21,620 nt of DNA from a virus (IMGVR_UViG_3300044814_000139:1-21620); one strand, 5' to 3'. Positions 15,614 through 21,180 are shown, counted from the first letter of the stretch. The notes: generated by a model from the sequence alone, not told the origin. Numbers and translations: made by a program.

Positions 15614-15617
15614 GGCG

Positions 15618-16136
15618 TCACTCCTTCACTTGAGAGACATGATCGCCTTCGACGAGTTGCCACGCTTGACGCGTCATTTCGGTGGCGTCCTGAATCATCA
15701 TCTCGCCAGGGCCTAGTTCCGGGAAACTGTCCTTGGGATAGATGATGGATTCCGTGGTGGTCGTGCCGTCCTGGCCGCGCACGAGGACTGGGACCGGCAT
15801 GGACTCCCGGAGACGCTCAGCGTTCGGCGAAGTGATCGTGCGAGTCAGCTCCATCGCGCCGACTTCCGATTCGCTGGACGGGGCAGTGAGCGGAGCCGGT
15901 TCGATGACGGGGATGGCTTTGTTAAGACGGGTGTTGGACGTGATCGTGGTATCCGGTATGAAAGGGTTATCCACGTGGAGACGGAGAGTCAGCGTGTAGC
16001 CGACGCGGCCAAACGCAATGTGAGGACTGAGAAGGCCCTCGTTGTCCAGCAAGCGAGTAGCGTCCGCCAGGATGAGTTTCTTGAGTTCGTCGCCCGAGAG
16101 AGCGCGGTTTACGACGGCTTCTTTAGATGAGGGCAT
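15618..16136 (-). CDS. Hypothetical protein (172 aa)
   Basis: ATG at 16136 is preceded by GGAGACTCTTC. The N-terminal 30 residues are a helix with an LSGDELKKLILADATRLLDN pattern. A beta-rich part follows (HIAFGRVGYTLTLRLHVDNP), then a Ser/Pro/Glu linker and a C-terminal segment with DSFPELGPGEMMIQDATEM. No family recognised. It lies upstream of the packaging genes in the same leftward unit. Confidence 0.65.
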   Translation of the reverse strand: MPSSKEAVVNRALSGDELKKLILADATRLLDNEGLLSPHIAFGRVGYTLTLRLHVDNPFIPDTTITSNTRLNKAIPVIEPAPLTAPSSESEVGAMELTRTITSPNAERLRESMPVPVLVRGQDGTTTTESIIYPKDSFPELGPGEMMIQDATEMTRQAWQLVEGDHVSQVKE

Positions 16137-16149
16137 GAAGAGTCTCCTA

Positions 16150-16539
16150 TTACTTATCTTCTATCCGGCGAGGCCCGCGCTTCTTCCCACGCGGCCATCC
16201 ACGAGGGGTCCTTGCCGGGCGCTTGTCGCGGCGCCGCAGGGCGGAGGCTAGTTTGAGGTTAAATTCCTCCTGAGGCAAGGAAGGATCGTCGAGCTGGCAG
16301 CTGCGGATGGTCGGCCAGGCGATGTTGGATGCTAGAAGCTGGAGAATGCGCATGCGATAGACGTTCTCAAAACGTGTCATGTGCGTCTCAGGAGCAAGGT
16401 GCCGGCGCGCAGCCAACGTGCATCGCGGAAGCCACTTGAGCCAGCGGGCATTGATGCGCGCTAGCTGGTGACGGGAGAGAGGTGGAGGTGCAGCGTGCGC
16501 TAGGCCGTAATAGAGGGTGTCGCTAGTCGTGGTGCCCAT
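16150..16539 (-). CDS. Basic hypothetical protein (129 aa)
   Basis: ATG at 16539 follows GGGAGAAAAA. The product has an Arg-rich character throughout (RINARWLKWLPRCTLAARRH) and a strongly basic C-terminus (ASALRRRDKRPARTPRGWPR, then GKKRGPRRIEDK) suggesting nucleic-acid binding. No family recognised. Its start lies 40 bases inside the end of the 83-aa frame at 16500-16751, a larger overlap than elsewhere in this operon, so one of the two boundaries may be wrong. Confidence 0.6.
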   Translation of the reverse strand: MGTTTSDTLYYGLAHAAPPPLSRHQLARINARWLKWLPRCTLAARRHLAPETHMTRFENVYRMRILQLLASNIAWPTIRSCQLDDPSLPQEEFNLKLASALRRRDKRPARTPRGWPRGKKRGPRRIEDK

Positions 16540-16751
16540 TTTTTCTCCCAGTTGAATCGGTAAAGCAATTCTCCTTCATGCGCTGGCCAGCGCTGGCCAG
16601 CGGCAAAAGAGGCCAAGCGCGACGCGATTGGTACGCACCTCGTCAACGTACTCGATGCTTGGGAAGCACTTGGTTGCCGGTCCCATTGGACTAAGCCATT
16701 GATGACAAACCAGAAGAGTTGACGGCGGGAGGGATCATATTTATAAGCCAT
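16500..16751 (-). CDS. Possible small protein (83 aa)
   Basis: ATG at 16751 has a good GAGGAGG site about nine bases upstream, and an 11-base overlap with the end of the 298-aa gene. The N-terminal 25 residues look protein-like (YDPSRRQLFWFVINGLVQWD), but the rest has shadow-frame composition and crosses the double palindrome at 16581-16602. Another minus-strand frame also stays open over 16580-16660. The real product may be shorter, or altered by a frameshift. No family recognised. Confidence 0.45.
   Translation of the reverse strand: MAYKYDPSRRQLFWFVINGLVQWDRQPSASQASSTLTRCVPIASRLASFAAGQRWPAHEGELLYRFNWEKKWAPRLATPSITA
16581..16602. repeat. 22-bp perfect double palindrome (CGCTGGCCAG twice plus CG)
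   Basis: CGCTGGCCAG is repeated twice in tandem and closed by CG, so the whole 22 bases equal their own reverse complement and contain two overlapping copies of GCTGGCCAGC. It can form a cruciform or a hairpin in RNA. It lies inside the 83-aa reading frame, about 40 bases before the start of the 129-aa gene. Confidence 0.8.
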
Positions 16752-17637
16752 CTTCGGAATCCTCCTCTTCGGGAAGGATGCCGCCGTCAGATTCTACCGC
16801 CTCCTGAAGCTCGGTGAGCGGTTCGCGAAGCTCATTGAACATTTTAGCCACTTCGGCGTTGGAGATGCGGTTTATTTCCTCCTCTGCTGTCGCGAATCTG
16901 ACATTTGGAGGAGGCACCAGCGATATCCTAGGTGCCGGAGTGGAAGCTGGCGGGGAAGCCAGCGCCGATGAAACTTCCTCCGGCCTTGGCGGGGGCGTCA
17001 GGCTGCGCGCACGTTCGCGGCGGGTGGTCACCCCCCTTGCGCTTGGGTTGATTATACCAGTCGCCGGAGCCTCGGTTTCAATCACTGGAGCCTGCTGCTT
17101 TCTGTCGCGACGATGCTTACCCTGCCCATGCGGTCGCGTGGGCTCACCGGTGATGCGATTTTTGCCCCAGCGCGGATTCGGCGGATCCGTCGGACGTCGA
17201 GCGTTCCCTGTCGTGGGTGGGATGCGCCACCCAGTCGAGCCGCAGCGCGGGCAGCCGCGCGGAGGGTGGTTAGGATCGTGCCCGCGCCAGTGATGCGCGC
17301 AGCGCGTACATGGACCCCAAAAGGGACGATTCTTAGGTCCAGCCGGCGGCGTAGGCGAGAGAAGCTCGAGTTGCGCGATCAGCTCGCGCATCTCTTGGTC
17401 TATTTTAAGATCCTGAGAGTGTAGCTCGCCAAGCCGGCGCACCGCGGAGACGAACTCGTCGCGGATGAGCGACGGATCGCGAGGGACGGCGACGGTGACA
17501 CACTCTGTTACAGCGTTAATGTCGCCGATGACGGAGGGGATTTCGGACTCGCTCACGAGTGCCAGCTCTTCCATTGGCGGTAGTCCGCGATCAAGAGTAA
17601 CGCTATGACTACCGTCCAGCCCGCGAGAAGTCCGCAT
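16741..17637 (-). CDS. Zinc-binding hypothetical protein (298 aa)
   Basis: ATG at 17637 has AAGGA five bases upstream, preferred over the internal ATG at residue 22, which has no site. Residues about 55-95 are helical (RDEFVSAVRRLGELHSQDLK). A zinc-finger-like pair follows: C110-x2-C113 and C129-x2-C132 with His residues between (CTRCAHHW, GCPRCGSTGW). Next is a basic Gly/Arg/Lys stretch (PRWGKNRITGEPTRPHGQGK, then HRRDRKQQ), suggesting nucleic-acid contact. The second half is Pro/Ala/Ser/Thr-rich and disordered, ending in a helix (ISNAEVAKMFNELREPLTEL) and an acidic tail. It is the second gene from the presumed late promoter, so a regulatory role is possible. No named family. Confidence 0.65.
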   Translation of the reverse strand: MRTSRGLDGSHSVTLDRGLPPMEELALVSESEIPSVIGDINAVTECVTVAVPRDPSLIRDEFVSAVRRLGELHSQDLKIDQEMRELIAQLELLSPTPPAGPKNRPFWGPCTRCAHHWRGHDPNHPPRGCPRCGSTGWRIPPTTGNARRPTDPPNPRWGKNRITGEPTRPHGQGKHRRDRKQQAPVIETEAPATGIINPSARGVTTRRERARSLTPPPRPEEVSSALASPPASTPAPRISLVPPPNVRFATAEEEINRISNAEVAKMFNELREPLTELQEAVESDGGILPEEEDSEDGL

Positions 17638-17659
17638 AGGAATCCTTCAGCGAACGCGC

Positions 17660-17809
17660 TCACCGGATCTCGCTCCCCCTACAATAGCCCGGCTTGTTCC
17701 TGACGCGCGTCCACGTCCGGCATACCAGGCATTCATAAATCACGCCGATCGAGGTGAAGAAGCGCTGCCAGCGATGACGATGCTCTTTTGATTCTGCGAT
17801 GCGATACAT
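17660..17809 (-). CDS. Small zinc-finger-like protein (49 aa)
   Basis: ATG at 17809 to TGA at 17660, closing 22 bases before the 298-aa gene. The product reads MYRIAESKEHRHRWQRFFTS, then IGVIYECLVCRTWTRVRNKP, then GYCRGSEIR. The CxxC pair (C27, C30), the later C43 and the His residues near the N-terminus are consistent with a small metal-binding fold. A TAG seven codons upstream in the same frame fixes the start region. No clear Shine-Dalgarno site is seen, which lowers confidence. It would be the first gene of the leftward transcript (predicted start near 17919). The overlapping 79-aa frame in this region was rejected. Confidence 0.5.
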   Translation of the reverse strand: MYRIAESKEHRHRWQRFFTSIGVIYECLVCRTWTRVRNKPGYCRGSEIR

Positions 17810-17831
17810 ATGAGCGCACGTTCGATTCTAA

Positions 17832-17870
17832 GGGAGGGCGGACAGACCACGACTAAACTGCCCGCCTCCC
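17832..17870. other. Strong inverted repeat in the late-transcript 5' leader
   Basis: GGGAGG-G-CGG-A-CAG (17832-17845) pairs with CTG-C-CCG-CCTCCC (17858-17870): 12 base pairs with one bulge and one mismatch around a 12-base loop. It lies between the predicted transcription start (about 17919) and the first gene (17809) on the minus strand. It is not followed by a T-run in either direction, so it is more likely a regulatory or stabilising hairpin than a terminator. Confidence 0.5.
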
Positions 17871-17925
17871 TGTGGGGTAGTTCTCTCATCCATCCTCGGA
17901 CAGCACGACTGAGGACTGGGGTGGA

Positions 17926-17955
17926 TAGATAGCACTTCAGCCTCCTGCGTGTCAA
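17926..17955 (-). promoter_or_regulatory. Sigma70-like promoter for the leftward virion operon
   Basis: On the minus strand, a perfect -35 TTGACA (17955-17950) and a -10 TATCTA (17931-17926) are 18 bases apart, with TG one base before the -10 (extended -10 TGCTATCTA). The predicted start of transcription is near 17919, about 110 bases before the first leftward gene. It is the best promoter match seen in the window. Confidence 0.65.
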
Positions 17956-17970
17956 CAGGAAAATGCAGGT

Positions 17971-18088
17971 TATGTTCATTATCCTTATAAGTGTATGAAA
18001 ATAAAAGGTATAGGTTGTATATTAAAGTTCTACATTAAAATTTACAAAAATAACATTAAAATTTACAAAAATAAAATAAAAATAAAGC
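17971..18088. other. AT-rich tract, candidate DNA-unwinding element
   Basis: About 118 bases composed almost wholly of A and T in a window that is otherwise GC-rich. It contains a perfect tandem duplication (next entry) and ends abruptly at a GC-rich stretch (18089 onward). An open frame crosses it, but its Lys/Ile/Asn-only translation and lack of a good ribosome site argue against coding. Confidence 0.6.
18032..18073. repeat. Two perfect 21-bp tandem repeats, AT-rich
   Basis: Copies at 18032-18052 and 18053-18073 are identical; each begins ACATTAAAATTTAC and ends AAAAATA. Such AT-rich tandem units are common in origin melting regions. The following bases (AAATAAAAATAAA) continue a degenerate A-rich tail. 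Confidence 0.85.
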
Positions 18089-18217
18089 CAGTGGGGAGGG
18101 CCAAAGGCGCCCCCGTCCTCGCGTCCCTTATCCCGGACAACTCAGGCGACAATGGACACGGCCGGCGCGATCGGCGCGCTAATGAACACGGGCGGCGAGG
18201 GATGGCGGTTGAGTCGC

Positions 18218-18243
18218 GTTACATCGCTTGTAACATTGTTACA
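18218..18243. promoter_or_regulatory. Operator-like triple half-site GTTACA / TGTAAC / GTTACA
   Basis: Three 6-base half-sites alternate in orientation: GTTACA (18218-18223), TGTAAC (18229-18234), GTTACA (18238-18243). The last two form a 15-bp palindrome, TGTAAC-ATT-GTTACA. This is the kind of site bound by dimeric helix-turn-helix repressors; the binding protein is not identified here. Confidence 0.5.
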
Positions 18244-18251
18244 TCACGCGC

Positions 18252-18267
18252 GAGCACGCGCGTGCTC
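18252..18267. repeat. 16-bp perfect palindrome GAGCACGCGCGTGCTC
   Basis: A self-complementary 16-mer lying eight bases after the GTTACA sites. It could be a second operator or form a cruciform. No T-run follows, so it is not an intrinsic terminator. Confidence 0.7.
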
Positions 18268-18279
18268 TCCCGGAATGGT

Positions 18280-18301
18280 CGCTGACAGGGCCGCTGACAG
18301 G
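18280..18301. repeat. Direct repeat CGCTGACAGG, two copies
   Basis: Exact 10-bp copies at 18280-18289 and 18292-18301, 12 bases start to start. They are flanked by two further direct copies of AATGGTC (18274-18280 and 18304-18310). Function unknown; they add to the repeat density of the hub. Confidence 0.65.
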
Positions 18302-18375
18302 ACAATGGTCAACGGACTAGTGGCGATGGTAAGATAATGATGGCGATTCTCCTGCAACTAGATGGCCATTCCGTA

Positions 18376-18417
18376 TGACTTCTATGTGACTTGATGTGAC
18401 TTCTATGTGACTTGATG
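18376..18417. repeat. Tandem 21-bp repeats with four TGACTT iterons
   Basis: Two identical 21-bp units (18376-18396 and 18397-18417). Each holds two TGACTT boxes, giving starts at 18376, 18387, 18397 and 18408. The 11-10-11 spacing places all four boxes on the same DNA face. This is typical of iterons bound by a replication initiator or of a cooperative repressor site. Confidence 0.75.
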
Positions 18418-18418
18418 C

Positions 18419-18456
18419 CTAGTACTAGTACAAACTTGCGATATACCTAGTACTAG
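18419..18456. promoter_or_regulatory. Twin palindromic operators CTAGTACTAG
   Basis: A perfect 10-bp palindrome CTAGTACTAG occurs at 18419-18428 and again at 18447-18456, within an identical 13-bp context CCTAGTACTAGTA. The copies are 28 bases apart, directly after the iterons and just before the rightward genes. The arrangement suggests paired operators controlling rightward transcription. Confidence 0.65.
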
Positions 18457-18471
18457 TATTACCAATCTTAT

Positions 18472-18519
18472 TTGACATGCATTTTTCTCTTGACACGCGA
18501 TTACGGAATATGGGACACT
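18472..18519 (+). promoter_or_regulatory. Possible rightward promoter(s), weak
   Basis: Two TTGACA boxes (18472-18477 and 18490-18495), 18 bases apart, lie upstream of the first rightward gene. The second has TGG-GACACT (18511-18519) at the extended -10 position with an 18-base spacer, but GACACT is a poor -10. The operators at 18419-18456 would sit immediately upstream. Start signals are therefore plausible but incomplete; an activator or a phage or alternative sigma factor may be needed. Confidence 0.35.
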
Positions 18520-18528
18520 CGCAGAGTG
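18516..18528 (+). other. Small hairpin CACTC-GCA-GAGTG in the rightward leader
   Basis: A 5-bp perfect stem with a 3-base loop just upstream of the GAGGAG ribosome site (18531-18536) of the first rightward gene. It could tune translation; short enough to be chance. Confidence 0.35.
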
Positions 18529-18547
18529 CTGAGGAGCACGATTAAAA

Positions 18548-18766
18548 ATGATTGACCAAATAACACTAACTAACACTCCCAGAGGATGGATAGCCGAGTT
18601 TAAAGGTCCTCATTCTCAAGAGGTCATACACCTGTTCGGCACAAACATGCTTCCTACTCCATTCACAAAGGAAGCTAGCCCAAAGACAGTAAGAGAATGC
18701 GTACAAGCACAAAACCCTAAAGTTATGGTCACACTCGCAGAGGAAAGGACGGATTCTCAATGCTAA
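18548..18766 (+). CDS. Hypothetical phage protein (72 aa)
   Basis: ATG at 18548, 11 bases after GAGGAG. The product reads MIDQITLTNTPRGWIAEFKG, then PHSQEVIHLFGTNMLPTPFT, then a helical part (KTVRECVQAQNPKVMVTLAE). The pattern GW-x-A-x-F-x-GPH ... LFGT-x-x-LPTPFT recalls a small uncharacterised protein common in phages at the head of accessory operons. Its end overlaps the DUF932 start by seven bases. No molecular function is known. Confidence 0.7.
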   Translation: MIDQITLTNTPRGWIAEFKGPHSQEVIHLFGTNMLPTPFTKEASPKTVRECVQAQNPKVMVTLAEERTDSQC

Positions 18767-19557
18767 CTAACAATACCCCGCTCACCAATGAACAGATTCA
18801 ACGCTATGCCCCTGCAGCATTCGCTGGTCAACCATGGGATAGACAGTCAGAGAGATATACCTTCGTGCCTACATCCGCTGTAATCGACGGGATGCGCGCG
18901 AATAACTTCTTTCCGGTCAAAGCGAGCCAGTCTCGCACGCGAATCGCTGGGAAGGAATTCTTCACCAAGCATATGATTCGCTTTCGGGCCGGAGACGTAC
19001 AGCTGTCTGCGGTGGGAGACAGTGTATTAGAGATGGTACTGGTCAATTCCCACGATGGCTCTTCTGCATATGAACTGTCCGCTGGCGTGTTTCGTCTCGC
19101 GTGCCTGAACGGAATGATGGTAGCGGAGAGCTTGCTTGAAGCTATCCACGTTCGCCATACCGGGAACATTCTAGAGGAAGTGATTGAGGGTAGCCAGAAA
19201 TTGCTTGCGAACGGCCCGGTCGTGAGTGACACGATTAAGGCGTGGAAAGGGATTACGCTCGATTCCCGGGAGCAATTGGCGCTAGCAGAATCCGCGCATG
19301 CTCTAAGGTTCGAAGAGGATGCCGCAGTGCGGCCCGTTCAGCTGTTGACCGCGCGGCGTCACAATGATGCGGGTACGGACCTATGGTCCACATTCAATCG
19401 CGTGCAAGAGAATACCGTGCGCGGGGGGATCCGCTACGTAGACGCAGAGAATCATCGAAGAAACCGCACGCGGGAAGTCAAGGGTATTTCTGAGAATGTC
19501 AAACTGAACCGTGCTCTTTGGATGCTGGCTGAAAAGATGGCGCAGTTGAAAGCATAG
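18760..19557 (+). CDS. DUF932-family protein (phage/plasmid-like)
   Basis: A 265-aa member of DUF932, widely spread in phages and plasmids, with no firmly established biochemical role. Recognisable conserved blocks in order are SERYTFVPTSAVIDGMRANN near residue 30, FTKHMIRFR near 68-76, LVNSHDGSSAYELSAGVFRL then ACLNGMMV near 94-121, VRHTGNILEEVIEGS near 131, DLWSTFNRVQENTVRGG near 207-223, and the terminal KLNRALWMLAEKMA. It is full length for the family, with no frameshift or missing block. It overlaps the 72-aa gene upstream and is followed by a strong G-rich hairpin. A role in early takeover or mobile-element maintenance is inference. Confidence 0.92.
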   Translation: MLTNNTPLTNEQIQRYAPAAFAGQPWDRQSERYTFVPTSAVIDGMRANNFFPVKASQSRTRIAGKEFFTKHMIRFRAGDVQLSAVGDSVLEMVLVNSHDGSSAYELSAGVFRLACLNGMMVAESLLEAIHVRHTGNILEEVIEGSQKLLANGPVVSDTIKAWKGITLDSREQLALAESAHALRFEEDAAVRPVQLLTARRHNDAGTDLWSTFNRVQENTVRGGIRYVDAENHRRNRTREVKGISENVKLNRALWMLAEKMAQLKA

Positions 19558-19563
19558 GCCGAA

Positions 19564-19609
19564 ACAAGGGGGGGGGAGCGACGAGCGAGTCTTTCCCCCT
19601 CTCCCTTGT
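19564..19609 (+). other. G9-run hairpin after the DUF932 gene
   Basis: ACAAGGG (19564-19570) pairs with CCCTTGT (19603-19609), and the inner GGGGGAG with CTTTCCCCC/CTCCC can extend the stem. A run of nine G (19568-19576) is opposed by C-rich tracts. No T-run follows, so this is not a classic intrinsic terminator. It may protect the upstream mRNA end or reduce expression downstream. The G run is also a place where sequencing length errors occur. Confidence 0.45.
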
Positions 19610-19661
19610 GCGCATGCTGGGCCTTATGGGGGCAGTGAACTGAAACTGAAGAGGTGCAATC

Positions 19662-19886
19662 GTGACAATCAAAGAAGCGATGCAAACTGTCGAATCTGAC
19701 AAGAAAGTACTTGTTCAAGCTTTGTCTGACCTTGGCACAGTTCAAGCTATTTACGCGTTAGGTGAGAGTGAAAAGGCCATTGACTTATACGGCGCCACTC
19801 GGAGCCGTGTGCATCTTGCAATGATGTCTTTTCCCGTCCTCTATCAATCAGCAATTGAGGCGAGGAAAGGAAGAACACTTAAATGA
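19662..19886 (+). CDS. Small hypothetical protein (74 aa)
   Basis: GTG at 19662 preceded by GAAGAGG at a suitable distance; an ATG six codons later is an alternative. The product is helical (MTIKEAMQTVESDKKVLVQA, LGESEKAIDLYGATRSRVHL) with a basic end (EARKGRTLK). The stop overlaps the next start (ATGA), so the two are coupled. No family recognised. Confidence 0.65.
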   Translation: MTIKEAMQTVESDKKVLVQALSDLGTVQAIYALGESEKAIDLYGATRSRVHLAMMSFPVLYQSAIEARKGRTLK

Positions 19887-20566
19887 ACACACCGTGGGGA
19901 AAGTCAGATTCAAAGATTACTATCACGCGCGGGATATCTTGGGTAGGCACAGCCTCTCACGGGGGGCTCGCAATTACACCCCTCGCGGCACTCCAATATT
20001 TATCAACACCGGCGGTAGCGCGTGCAACCAAGTATGGGAATTACTACTTCTTCGAGGAAGACTGCGATTACGCTATTGCGTTTCTCGAACTGCACGCTCT
20101 TCTTGCATCTACATCGGTACTTGAGTTTTCAATTAACGTCCCTACTAAGGAAGCACTCATAAACTCTCTATCTCGATGGCACGCGGATTATTTAATAGAG
20201 CGTGGTGTTGAGCCAGAGGCGGAAGGATTACGCTGGTTCAATGAGAACCGCAAGAGTGACTCCATGCGGGCCGATAGGTCTCCTGACCTAATTGTCTCCG
20301 CATCTGGTGACTGGAAGACCGGGGTCCCCAAAGGCATGGTGGAAGTTACTACCGCCGATGGTAAGACGCACCTTGTGTGGGCCCAAGATTACGCCAAGCG
20401 CAATACAAACCTAACTCTGCTTTCTAGCTTCGATAGTGTGCCCAAGCCTGAAATCAAGGCGCGCACTTGGGAAGATAGAGTTCGCGCACTCGAATCCGAA
20501 GGGTTAACGCGCAGTGATGCACAAGCGGCCATTGACGCAGAAGATAGCAAAGGAGAACTACAATGA
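19883..20566 (+). CDS. DUF7007-like protein (227 aa)
   Basis: Begins NTPWGKSDSKITITRGISWV, continues TASHGGLAI, and has an FFEEDCDYAIAFLELH segment near residues 55-70. The N-TPWG ... T-SHGG ... Y-EEDCDWAI order is the signature I associate with DUF7007, found in phage and plasmid accessory regions. The second half (residues about 90-195) contains SLSRWHADYLIERG, DLIVSASGDWKTGVPKGMVE and a C-terminal helix (WEDRVRALESEGLTRSDAQA). Function unknown; the domain is met near antirestriction and plasmid-transfer genes, but that does not prove such a role here. ATGA overlaps exist on both sides. Confidence 0.7.
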   Translation: MNTPWGKSDSKITITRGISWVGTASHGGLAITPLAALQYLSTPAVARATKYGNYYFFEEDCDYAIAFLELHALLASTSVLEFSINVPTKEALINSLSRWHADYLIERGVEPEAEGLRWFNENRKSDSMRADRSPDLIVSASGDWKTGVPKGMVEVTTADGKTHLVWAQDYAKRNTNLTLLSSFDSVPKPEIKARTWEDRVRALESEGLTRSDAQAAIDAEDSKGELQ

Positions 20567-20889
20567 AACTCAAGACAGATAAGTTACTCGTGAGCGTCTA
20601 CGCGCGCCATGGAGATATGTGCGGTCTCGCGGATTCCTACGGACACCACGATTCGCTTGGCTGCGCGACGGGGCTCAAGGAATGGGATTACGTGCTGGTC
20701 GCCAAGTTCGCGTACCTGCAGGAAGCGATCGAGTACTGCCAAGAAGCTAGCGCGCGCGGGGTGCGCGTGCGACTGGTATCGCGGATTGCGGGCGGGGCCG
20801 CCCCGTATGTGAGCGACTATCCCAAAGGGAACGTGGGTAGCGCTTTGGATGCAGTGCATGGTCAGTATGCCGCGGATTCTAAACTCTGA
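20563..20889 (+). CDS. Hypothetical protein (108 aa)
   Basis: ATG at 20563 in an ATGA overlap with the preceding gene, with AAGGAG about ten bases before it. The product starts MKLKTDKLLVSVYARHGDMC and has a helix KFAYLQEAIEYCQEASARG followed by a beta strand VRVRLVSRIAGG. The strand-helix-strand order and length suggest a small alpha/beta domain. Two Cys and several His occur in the N-terminal 35 residues (GDMCGLADSYGHHDSLGC). No family recognised. Confidence 0.65.
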   Translation: MKLKTDKLLVSVYARHGDMCGLADSYGHHDSLGCATGLKEWDYVLVAKFAYLQEAIEYCQEASARGVRVRLVSRIAGGAAPYVSDYPKGNVGSALDAVHGQYAADSKL

Positions 20890-20913
20890 AAGGGTCTGAA
20901 AGGGAGAAAACAA

Positions 20914-21114
20914 ATGGAACGGACATCAAAAGAAGCCAAGGTAAACGTAAAGCAGGTAACGGCGGCAGTTGAGTCAGGAGAGTCTCTGGGATTCTGTCTC
21001 GCCTGCGGGGCGGAAGCTCATGGCGTCGAGCCCGACGCCAGGAAGTATTTGTGCGAGAACTGTGGCGAGCGAAGGGTGTTTGGAGCGGAGGAATTGCTGA
21101 TGATGCTGGCCTAG
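20914..21114 (+). CDS. Zinc-ribbon protein (66 aa)
   Basis: ATG at 20914 preceded by GGGAG. A basic N-terminus (RTSKEAKVNVKQVTAAVESG) precedes a zinc ribbon: C29-x2-C32 (FCLACG) and C48-x2-C51 (LCENCG), then a closing helix (FGAEELLMMLA). Small proteins of this pattern are frequent in phages and probably bind nucleic acid or RNA polymerase, but I cannot name a characterised member. It stands alone, 24 bases after the previous gene and 66 before the next. Confidence 0.75.
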   Translation: MERTSKEAKVNVKQVTAAVESGESLGFCLACGAEAHGVEPDARKYLCENCGERRVFGAEELLMMLA

Positions 21115-21124
21115 CGTTTCACAC

Positions 21125-21148
21125 TCTGCTCTAGTGACAGTGAGCAGA
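21125..21148 (+). other. Stem-loop between zinc-ribbon gene and next gene
   Basis: TCTGCTC (21125-21131) and GAGCAGA (21142-21148) are perfect inverted repeats around a 10-base loop. No T-run follows, so it is a weak terminator candidate or an mRNA-processing/stability element. Confidence 0.45.
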
Positions 21149-21180
21149 ATGGGACACGCTCCCAGGAGATAAGAATCACC

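Noticed and set aside
17740-17979. 79-codon minus-strand frame beginning upstream of the late promoter
   Set aside because: Its start lies upstream of the predicted transcription start, it crosses two hairpins, it has no ribosome site, and a better small frame (17660-17809) fits the same stretch.
18252-18267. Intrinsic terminator at the 16-bp palindrome
   Set aside because: No T-run follows on either strand and a perfect palindrome leaves no loop; an operator or cruciform is more likely.
17995-18285. Plus-strand 96-codon frame crossing the AT-rich tract
   Set aside because: Translation is Lys/Ile/Asn runs followed by Arg/Gly/Ala runs, reflecting base composition; no ribosome site, and it covers repeats and palindromes typical of non-coding DNA.
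18376-18417. CRISPR array
   Set aside because: Only two 21-bp units with no spacers between them; this is a tandem duplication, not repeat-spacer DNA.
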